In this document: positions 58,130 to 64,000 of the stretch, in pieces | Position numbering within the stretch: the stretch's first letter is position 1 | How the letters are laid out: the number at the start of each line of letters is the position of its first letter | Assembly: GCF_026153295.1 (NCBI RefSeq) | Contig: NZ_CP110615.1 | Location: 3,534,001-3,598,000, forward strand | Reading direction: 5' to 3' | Source: Rhodococcus antarcticus | Lineage (GTDB): Bacteria; Actinomycetota; Actinomycetes; Mycobacteriales; Mycobacteriaceae | Length of the DNA stretch: 64,000 bases | Translations under genes and position numbers: made by a program | The notes under the pieces: generated by a model | The model's input: the letters and a program-made list of their open reading frames with translations, nothing else | Told to the model about the DNA's origin: nothing | Databases searched by the model: none

Positions 58130-59092
58130 TCAGTCGACGAGCAGGGCGGCCCGGCCCAGCGAGGCGGCCCCGACCACCCCGGCGTCGTCACCGAGCGCGG
58201 AGACCACGATGCGCAGCTCCGGCGACGGCCGCAGCATCCACGGCCGGGCCGCCTCCCCGATGCGGTCGGCCAGGTCCTGGCCCAGCTTCTCGGCGAGCCC
58301 ACCGCCCACGACCACCACGTCGAGGTCGAGCAGGTTGATCGTGGAGCCGACGGCGATGCCGAGGTGCTCGATGGCCCCGTCGAACAGCGTGGTGGCGAGC
58401 TCATCCCCGTCGTCGAGGGCCTGCGCCCACACCTTGGACGTGGGGGTCGGCTTGTCCTCGGCCTCCATGATGTCGAACAGCGCGGTCGTGCGGCCTGCCT
58501 CGACCATGGAGCCGGCCGTCCCCGCCATCGAGCGTCGCCCGGCGTAGGCCTCCGCGCAGCCGCGGCGCCCGCAGGAGCACAGCGCGCCCCCGGCCAGCAC
58601 CACCACGTGGCCGATCTCGCCGGCCGCCCCGCGAGCGCCGGTGTAGGGCCGCCCGTCCAGGATCAGCCCGCCGCCGACCCCGGTGCCCATCCACAGCCCC
58701 AGCACGTGCCGCGAGCCCTTCGCCGCACCGTCGAGCCACTCACCGAGCAGCCCGACGTTGGCGTCGTTGCCCAGCGCGACGGGCAGGCCGTCCAGGCGGG
58801 AGCCGAGCCCGCCGACCAGGTCGACCTGCTCGTGCCAGCCGCCCAGGTTCGGCACGGTGAGCACCTCGCCCTCGTGCACCACCCCGGGGATGCCCACCCC
58901 GACGGCCACGGGGTCCTCGCCCAGGGAGCCGATGAGCTCGGCGATGGTGTCCAGCACCGCGTCCGGTCCTTCGCTGGGGGTGGGCGCCTTGGCGCGGCCG
59001 TGCACCTTGTGCTGGTCGTCGACCAGGCCGACCTCGATGTTGGTGCCGCCCACGTCGACCCCGGCCACCAGGAGCTGCTTGTTCTTCGCCAT
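58130..59092 (-). CDS. ROK family sugar kinase (second copy)
   Basis: A 320-residue ROK kinase. VAGVDVGGTNIEVGLVD is the ATP phosphate motif, LGNDANVGLLGEWLDG the sugar-binding and catalytic Asp region, GAAGEIGHVVV carries the metal-site His, and CSCGRRGCAEAYAGRRS is the ROK zinc motif. No HTH is present, so it is an enzyme, probably a glucokinase-type hexokinase. The ATG at 59092 begins MAKNKQLLVAG; the open frame upstream belongs to a decayed PIN toxin. It seems out of place among defence-type genes. Confidence 0.88.
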   Translation of the reverse strand: MAKNKQLLVAGVDVGGTNIEVGLVDDQHKVHGRAKAPTPSEGPDAVLDTIAELIGSLGEDPVAVGVGIPGVVHEGEVLTVPNLGGWHEQVDLVGGLGSRLDGLPVALGNDANVGLLGEWLDGAAKGSRHVLGLWMGTGVGGGLILDGRPYTGARGAAGEIGHVVVLAGGALCSCGRRGCAEAYAGRRSMAGTAGSMVEAGRTTALFDIMEAEDKPTPTSKVWAQALDDGDELATTLFDGAIEHLGIAVGSTINLLDLDVVVVGGGLAEKLGQDLADRIGEAARPWMLRPSPELRIVVSALGDDAGVVGAASLGRAALLVD

Positions 59093-59275
59093 GGCCCACT
59101 CAAGCACGGGTGGCGGGAAGGGGCGGTGCGGACGGTTCGTGAGGGCAACGGTCCGTCGGGGGTAGGTGACGTGCTGGACGCTCTGGGATCGGGGCGCCCT
59201 GCGCATGCTGGGCGTGCAGAGTGCTCCCCGATCAACCGTTCTGATCCGCGAGGCGCTGCGGCAGGCCCAATCGCA

Positions 59276-59537
59276 TGCCTCGACGTCCCAGGGCTCGAGT
59301 GCGTCAGCCGGAAAGTCCTTGATGTGGCTGATCGAGTCGGTGAGTGTTTCGTAGCCGACGACGAGACAGTCGCGCACCGCCGCGACCATCAGCTCCCGTG
59401 TCCGACGCACCTGCAGCCCGGTGATGTCGGGACGCGTGCGCCGTACGGCCCGGAACGTGTCGTCGAGGATCGACTCGGTCCACCTCGCTGGTGCTGGGGT
59501 AGAGCACGCAGGCGTCGTAGACCACCACGAACGCCAT
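59276..59537 (-). pseudogene. Decayed PIN-domain toxin gene (third toxin-antitoxin module)
   Basis: The start MAFVVVYDACVLYPST is that of a PIN-family toxin. After about 59490 the frame shifts: the second frame reads RWTESILDDTFRAVRRTRPD and later RRTRELMVAAVRDCLVVGYE and TLTDSI, then jumps to SHIKDFPADALEPWDVEA. The full toxin would have about 30-45 more residues between YPST and RWTES, and the segment carrying the later catalytic Asp between TDSI and SHIKDF is also gone. Two internal deletions therefore inactivated it. The ATG overlaps the antitoxin stop. Confidence 0.8.
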
Positions 59538-59981
59538 CAGGTCAGGCCCAGCTCCTGGGTCAAGGCCGTGAGCTCGTCAGCGTGACGCCGCCGCTGGGCG
59601 TCATCGACCGCCCGATAGCGGAGCAGCGACTCGGCGAGCACACGGCGGTGCGTTCCGACCATGCGGTGCTCGATCTCCCCGGCCGTGAGCAGCCCGATCA
59701 GGAACGGGCGCGAGACGTTGAGCAGGTCGGCCGCCTCCTGGGTTGTCAGCTCGGCGTTGGTGGGCACCACCGTGACGGACTGCCCGACGGCCATGTGCGC
59801 GAGCACCCGTGTCAGCAGGTCGGCGGCGGCACGGGGAAGGGTCAGACGCTCGCCGGAGTCCTCGACGGTGACGACCCACCGGGCCGGACGAGGTGGGGCG
59901 CACCGCCAGTGACGAGCGGACGTGGTCGAGGGCGTCCTGGGCGGCGGCGATGTCCGCCAGTGTGGGTGGGGTGCGTACGCG
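59537..59981 (-). pseudogene. HTH (excisionase-type) antitoxin, probably frameshifted near its start
   Basis: The 3' two-thirds are intact and encode VTVEDSGERLTLPRAAADLL, LAHMAVGQSVTVVPTNAE and the helix-turn-helix LTTQEAADLLNVSRPFLIGL followed by GTHRRVLAESLLRYRAVDDA. Such HTH antitoxins pair with PIN_3-type toxins. The expected N-terminal part (PPTLADIAAAQDALDHVRSS) is in a different frame, with the shift near 59895-59905, and no start codon fits. The gene is likely broken like its toxin, although a shorter DNA-binding product cannot be excluded. Confidence 0.65.
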
Positions 59982-60067
59982 GATCGGGTCAGGTGTCCTC
60001 CTCTCCCACGTATCCGCAACAAACGCAGCATTCGAACGGGTGGTGCGCTGCGCTCCGGCGGTAACGG

Positions 60068-60436
60068 TCAGGTCTGGTGAGCCACGCCGAGCTCGGCAGC
60101 GGCGGCGCTGAGCCCCTTGTCGGCGCTCCACAGCACGGCGTCAGGGTCCAGGACGGTGGAGGCGAGGAGCTGGGCATCGACGTACCCGACTCCGCGCCCG
60201 TGCAGCGCCTGGGTCTGGATGAACCCCACGAGCTCCGAGTCTGAGACCAGGGGTGCTCGCGGCAGCGCCCCGAGCAGTGTCGACACCTCCGCGTTCCGGA
60301 TGACCCCACCCAGTGCGAGCTCACCAAGCACCCAGGGGTGGATGAGGACCCGGGACTGCTCGAGCAGGGCCGCCAGGCGCGGGTTGCCGGTCCGGAGGTG
60401 GTCCACCCACACCGAGGTGTCGACGAGCACGCTCAC
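60068..60436 (-). CDS. vapC: VapC-type PIN toxin
   Basis: A 122-residue toxin with the four PIN acidic positions: VLVDTSVWVDHLR (D), IHPWVLGELALGGV (E), GVGYVDAQLLASTVL (D) and VLWSADKGLSAAAAEL (D). It is a ribonuclease that would cleave tRNA or rRNA on activation. The GTG at 60436 overlaps the antitoxin stop by four bases. Confidence 0.9.
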   Translation of the reverse strand: MSVLVDTSVWVDHLRTGNPRLAALLEQSRVLIHPWVLGELALGGVIRNAEVSTLLGALPRAPLVSDSELVGFIQTQALHGRGVGYVDAQLLASTVLDPDAVLWSADKGLSAAAAELGVAHQT

Positions 60437-60627
60437 GGGGCGGTGCGTCGACGGGGTGCGATCTGCAGCTCCGGCATGGTCCCCCCCAGACGGGCGAGCC
60501 GATGCGCACTCTCCCGCTCGATGAGGGCGGTCAGGGCCTCGCGCACGAGCGCCGCCTTCTCGGTGGTGCCGGTGAGTCGCTGAGCCTCCGCCACGAGATC
60601 GTCGTCCAGGGCGATTGTGGTGCGCAT
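60433..60627 (-). CDS. vapB: VapB-type ribbon-helix-helix antitoxin
   Basis: A 64-residue antitoxin. The RHH DNA-binding part is RTTIALDDDLVAEAQRLTG then TTEKAALVREALTALIERE, and the C-terminal tail (RLARLGGTMPELQIAPRR) binds the toxin. GGAGG lies before the ATG at 60627. A perfect 8-bp inverted repeat upstream is the probable autoregulatory operator. Confidence 0.9.
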   Translation of the reverse strand: MRTTIALDDDLVAEAQRLTGTTEKAALVREALTALIERESAHRLARLGGTMPELQIAPRRRTAP

Positions 60628-60650
60628 CGGAGTCCTCCAAGCACGACGAG

Positions 60651-60668
60651 AAGCATCAGGTGATGCTT
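60651..60668 (-). promoter_or_regulatory. VapBC operator and promoter
   Basis: AAGCATCA-GG-TGATGCTT is a perfect 8-bp inverted repeat ending 24 nt before the vapB start. On the same strand CATACT (about 60677-60672) forms a -10-like hexamer just ahead of it, so the repeat covers the likely transcription start. This is the usual place for VapB to repress its own operon. Confidence 0.8.
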
Positions 60669-60710
60669 GCAAGTATGCCCCTCGGCGCGGGACCTGATTG
60701 ACGAGCAATC

Positions 60711-63700
60711 TCAGCTGGCGACGACGGCCGCGCTCTGTAGGACCTCCACCGGCATCGGCCGCTGCAGCTTCCACGTGATGGCGATCGGCTTCTCGCCCCG
60801 GTGCTCGACGTGGCCGGCGGCGCCGAGGCAGAGGAAGGGGGCAGCGCCCATTTCGTCGGTCGGGCGGTCACGGACGAAGAGCACCGTGTTCGCAGAGCCG
60901 TCGATGTAGCGCGCGCCCTGCGGAGTAGTTGTGGACGTCGCGTTCTGCGACTCCCAGTGGAACAGGTCCCGGGAGATGGGGTAGTCCCGGTACATCGTGG
61001 TCGGGCTGAACCCGGCGTCGTCCTTGTGCAGATTGATCATCAGGGCGTCCACCCGCTCGTCGTCCGACCATGCCACCCCGGTGATGTTGCCGCGGGCACT
61101 GCGCTCCCAGGTCGCCCAGTTGATCCCGGCCAGCAGCTCCTCGCGCCGGTAGGTGGCGTGGGACAGCACGGGCAGGTGAGCGAGCAGCGGGCTGAGCGCC
61201 TGCGGCACGTGGTGGATGCGGTCCAGGGCGACATCCATCAGCTGGCTCACCTCGTCCCCGATCGCGGGGTGCTCCCGCAGCGTGGCGAGCCCGGCATCGA
61301 AGGACGCGTGCCCGCCCCTGTTCGGCCAGAGGGTGAAGAACAGCATCCGGGCCAGGTGCTGCCAGCGCGGGTGGAGGCTCTCGTACGACGGCGCCCCCGG
61401 GCCGGTGAGCAGCCGGTACACCTCGGCCCGCTCGGGGTCGTCCACGTGGGCCAGGGCAGACATCCGCTTCAGCAGCGCGGTCTCCAACGGTCCCGGCGGC
61501 GTCGACACCAGCGAGGCGGCCCGGCGGAGGCCGGTCCAGCTGCCGTCCTTGCGGTAGACGTCGGCGAGCTCGTGCCCGGAGGCCCGCAGGTACTCGGCCA
61601 GGGTCGTCTCGCCGTGGGCGCGGACGTCGGAGACCATCTCCTTGCGCTGGTTCAGCGACAGGGCGGCGCGGACGTTGCCCAGCACGGTCTGCTGGGCCAC
61701 CTGGTCGAGCACGATCCGGCAGCCGCTGGGCAGGAACGGGAAGCCCGCCTGGATGTCGCGCTCGAGCTCGCTGCGGGTGCCGCCGGTGAGCGCGCGGAAG
61801 CGGACGTCGAACCGGAATTCGCGGCGCTGCTGGCCGATGAAGTCCAGGACGGTGAGCAAGGCCTTGTCGTGGGTGCGGCGCAGCCCCCGACCGAGTTGTT
61901 GCAGGAACACCGTGGCGCTCTGGGTCGGGCGCAGCAGCAGCAGCGTGTCGACGTCAGGCAGGTCGAGGCCCTCGTTGAACAGGTCGACGGCGAACAGGCA
62001 GCGCACCTCGCCGGCCCGCAGCGCGGCGAACGCAGCGTCGCGGTCGTCGCGGGAGGTGGTGCCGGAGACCGCGAGCGCGGGCAGGCCGGCCTCGGTGAAG
62101 ACCCGGGCCATGTACTCGGCGTGGGCGACGGAGACGCAGAACCCCAGGGCGCGGATCGACCCGGGGTCGTTGACGGTGTCCCGCAGGGCACTGATGACGA
62201 AACGGGCTCTGGCGTCGTTGCCGGTGTAGATCTTGGACAGGCCCGTCACGTCGTAGGCCCCGCGCGTCCACTCCACGTCCCGGAGGTCGGTGCCGTCGGC
62301 GATGCCGTAGTAGTGGAAGGGGCAGAGCAGGTCCTGCTCCAACGCGTCCCACAGACGCAGCTCGTGGGCCGTCCGGCCGTCGAAGAAGGACCGGACGTCG
62401 ACGCCGTCAGTGCGTTCCGGGGTCGCGGTGAGGCCGAGCAGCTCCTGGGGTCGCAGGGTGTCCAGCAGTCGGCGGTAGGTGGGTGCTTCGGCGTGGTGGA
62501 ACTCGTCGATGACCACGACAGCGAACTGGGTGGGATCCAGGTCGAGGCTGGCGAGGCCCTGGATGCTGGCGAACACGTGGCGCCACTGCGTGGGCCGGGC
62601 CCCGTCGACGAACTCTTCCCCGAACGAGGCGTCCCCGAGCACGTCGCGGTAGGTGCGCAGGCTCTGCTGCAGGATCTCCCGCCGGTGCGCCACGAACAGC
62701 AAGGTCGGACGCGTGCCGGTGCGCTCGCACAGGCGCAGGTAGTCCAGGGCGGCGACCACGGTCTTGCCGGTCCCGGTGGCGGCCACCAGCAGGTTGCGGT
62801 GACGGTCGTGGATGGTGCGCTCCACGTCCAGGGCCTCGAGCATCTGCTCCTGGTGCGGGTAGGGCCGCACCTGGGGCCCGCTCGGGGTGGGCACCACCGT
62901 GAGCCGCGGGACGAGGGCCAGGCCGGCGGGCGGCGCCTCGGCGGGGTCGTCCTGGGGGACCAGGGGGTAGGCGATGTCCACCGGCCGGCGCACTCCGGGC
63001 CCGTGCGCCTCGTCGAGCGCGGCCGCGAGACGGTCACCGTCGAGGTCGGGGTCGTAGGGGACGAACGCATCGTCGTTCCAGTAGGTGTCGAAGGCGGCGG
63101 AGAACTGCCGCACCAGGGTCGGGGTGGCGACGCCGGAGATGCGCACGTTCCACTCCAGCCCGTCGACCATCGCGGCGTGGCTGAGGTTGGAGCTGCCGAC
63201 GAAGCCGGTGTCGAACCCGCTGCTGCGGTGAAACAGCCACGCCTTGGCGTGCAGCCGGGTGGAGCGGGCGTTGTAGCTGATCCGCACGTCGGCGCCGAGG
63301 TCGCGCACGAGCTGGTCGATGGCGCGGCGCTCGGTGGCCCCCATGTAGGTGGTGGTGAGCACGCGGAAGGGCACGGCGCGGTCGCGGAGCTGCCGGAGCT
63401 GGTCGCGGATGATGCGGATTCCGCTGTAGCGGATGAAGGCGCACAGCAGGTCCACCCGGTCGGCGCTGCCTAGCTCCGAGCCCAGCGCGGCCCCCAGGTT
63501 GGGCTGGTCCTTGGCGTTGGTGAGCAGGGCGACGTCGGAGAGCTTGATGGTCGGCTCGGGGATGAGCCGGTGGACCCCGGAGGACACCTGCTCGGTGAGC
63601 GTGACGAGCTGCTCCAGGGCGACGACCGGGTCCGGGGTGGCAGTGAGGCGCGTCAGCAGCTCGTTCACCGTCGCGATCTGCGCGGCGGGGTCGGCCATGC

Positions 63701-63869
63701 TGGACAGCGCCCTGGTCAGCGTCTCGGCGACGTGCCGGGCGAGGACCTCGGGCGCGGAGGCCCCGCTGACCGCGGCGTAGCGCGGCGTGAACGGGCTCGC
63801 CGAGAGTGCTGCTTCCAGTGCGGTCGTGTGCAGCGACTCGTACGCGCCGGCCTGCAAGTCATCCCCCAT
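60711..63869 (-). CDS. PLD nuclease-SF2 helicase-DUF3427 protein
   Basis: A 1052-residue protein with three parts. Residues about 110-300 are a phospholipase-D-like nuclease (RLHAKAWLFHRSSGFDTGFV and GSSNLSHAAM, the HxK...GSSN motif). Residues about 340-720 are an SF2 helicase: Walker A VAATGTGKTVVAALDY, motif II VIDEFHHAEAP, motif III LTATPERTDG, motif VI FLQQLGRGLRR. The C-terminal about 300 residues are DUF3427 (NINWATWERS-like region, FHWESQNATSTTTPQGARYI). Such proteins are predicted anti-phage or restriction-type enzymes. The ATG at 63869 follows TGGTG and lies 10 nt after the stop of a gene running off the window. Confidence 0.88.
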   Translation of the reverse strand: MGDDLQAGAYESLHTTALEAALSASPFTPRYAAVSGASAPEVLARHVAETLTRALSSMADPAAQIATVNELLTRLTATPDPVVALEQLVTLTEQVSSGVHRLIPEPTIKLSDVALLTNAKDQPNLGAALGSELGSADRVDLLCAFIRYSGIRIIRDQLRQLRDRAVPFRVLTTTYMGATERRAIDQLVRDLGADVRISYNARSTRLHAKAWLFHRSSGFDTGFVGSSNLSHAAMVDGLEWNVRISGVATPTLVRQFSAAFDTYWNDDAFVPYDPDLDGDRLAAALDEAHGPGVRRPVDIAYPLVPQDDPAEAPPAGLALVPRLTVVPTPSGPQVRPYPHQEQMLEALDVERTIHDRHRNLLVAATGTGKTVVAALDYLRLCERTGTRPTLLFVAHRREILQQSLRTYRDVLGDASFGEEFVDGARPTQWRHVFASIQGLASLDLDPTQFAVVVIDEFHHAEAPTYRRLLDTLRPQELLGLTATPERTDGVDVRSFFDGRTAHELRLWDALEQDLLCPFHYYGIADGTDLRDVEWTRGAYDVTGLSKIYTGNDARARFVISALRDTVNDPGSIRALGFCVSVAHAEYMARVFTEAGLPALAVSGTTSRDDRDAAFAALRAGEVRCLFAVDLFNEGLDLPDVDTLLLLRPTQSATVFLQQLGRGLRRTHDKALLTVLDFIGQQRREFRFDVRFRALTGGTRSELERDIQAGFPFLPSGCRIVLDQVAQQTVLGNVRAALSLNQRKEMVSDVRAHGETTLAEYLRASGHELADVYRKDGSWTGLRRAASLVSTPPGPLETALLKRMSALAHVDDPERAEVYRLLTGPGAPSYESLHPRWQHLARMLFFTLWPNRGGHASFDAGLATLREHPAIGDEVSQLMDVALDRIHHVPQALSPLLAHLPVLSHATYRREELLAGINWATWERSARGNITGVAWSDDERVDALMINLHKDDAGFSPTTMYRDYPISRDLFHWESQNATSTTTPQGARYIDGSANTVLFVRDRPTDEMGAAPFLCLGAAGHVEHRGEKPIAITWKLQRPMPVEVLQSAAVVAS

Positions 63870-63878
63870 GGTGTGAGC

Positions 63879-64000
63879 TCACCACGCGGCGCCCGATTCG
63901 TGCAGGAAGGCGCGGACGTAGGCCAGTTGGAGATGGTGCAGAGCTCGCTTCATGTGGCGGGACTGTGATCCGGGCACCCGCAGCAGTCGAGGCAGAACCC
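63879..64000 (-). CDS. C-terminal end of an unidentified protein (truncated by window edge)
   Basis: An open frame enters from the right edge and ends with TGA at 63881-63879, 9 nt before the helicase ATG. The visible 39 codons end SRHMKRALHHLQLAYVRAFL and HESGAAW, a helical basic tail. The close spacing suggests an operon with the helicase. The family cannot be named from so little. Confidence 0.4.
   Translation of the reverse strand, partial: VLPRLLRVPGSQSRHMKRALHHLQLAYVRAFLHESGAAW

Noticed and set aside
58130-59410. Long form of the second ROK kinase starting at 59410
   Set aside because: The extra 106 residues are the tail of a PIN toxin in the same frame plus random sequence; ROK homology begins at 59092.
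60801-63473. 890-codon open frame antisense to the PLD-helicase gene
   Set aside because: Low-complexity Gly/Val/Arg protein; all helicase motifs are on the other strand.

Overview
The window is about 73-74% G+C by eye, with GTG starts almost as common as ATG and tightly packed genes whose stops overlap the next start (ATGA, GTGA). It is actinobacterial chromosome. An NYN-domain gene, trmB and GTP-type pckG lie close together, as in Mycobacterium; with FadE5-, IniA- and IniC-like genes this points to the Mycobacteriales/Pseudonocardiales side of the Actinomycetota. The genus cannot be fixed from the sequence alone. I saw no tRNA or rRNA gene, CRISPR array, transposase or integrase.

Layout. 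1-9 kb: end of an AI-2E-type permease, an SDR, a MacS-like two-component pair, nadE, a DUF2339 membrane protein, a luciferase-like oxidoreductase and an AzlCD amino-acid exporter. 9-18.6 kb: NYN protein and trmB, a secreted lipase, a HAD phosphatase, a MarR regulator, a FadB2-like dehydrogenase, then an operon of two dynamin-like GTPases (IniC/IniA type) followed by an acidic DxDGDG-repeat protein. 18.8-25.6 kb: pckG, a DUF3311/SSS monocarboxylate transporter operon and a FadE5-like acyl-CoA dehydrogenase, suggesting growth on acetate, pyruvate or fatty acids. 26-36 kb: a ROK kinase, a GNAT, a protein with 26 tandem heptads, a GMC dehydrogenase pair, cyanase and several redox enzymes. 36-50 kb: a decayed GH63-type glucosidase end, an MscS-like channel, ppc, a membrane patatin, and assorted lipases, oxidoreductases and DNA-repair genes.

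50-64 kb is an accessory island. It holds a NERD-helicase, four toxin-antitoxin modules (one decayed), a membrane Ser/Thr kinase, a three-gene translationally coupled operon built around BrxD/DUF2791-type ATPase domains without any other BREX gene, a second ROK kinase, and a PLD nuclease-SF2 helicase-DUF3427 protein. The three-gene operon is the best candidate here for an undescribed system.

Between genes lie two families of 18-bp palindromic repeats, both spaced about 41-42 bp (family 1 at 23.4, 33.5 and 48.0 kb; family 2 at 25.7 and 34.6 kb). Many genes show a -10-like hexamer (often CAGGAT) 6-7 nt before the start codon, the geometry of leaderless transcription; I used it to choose starts.
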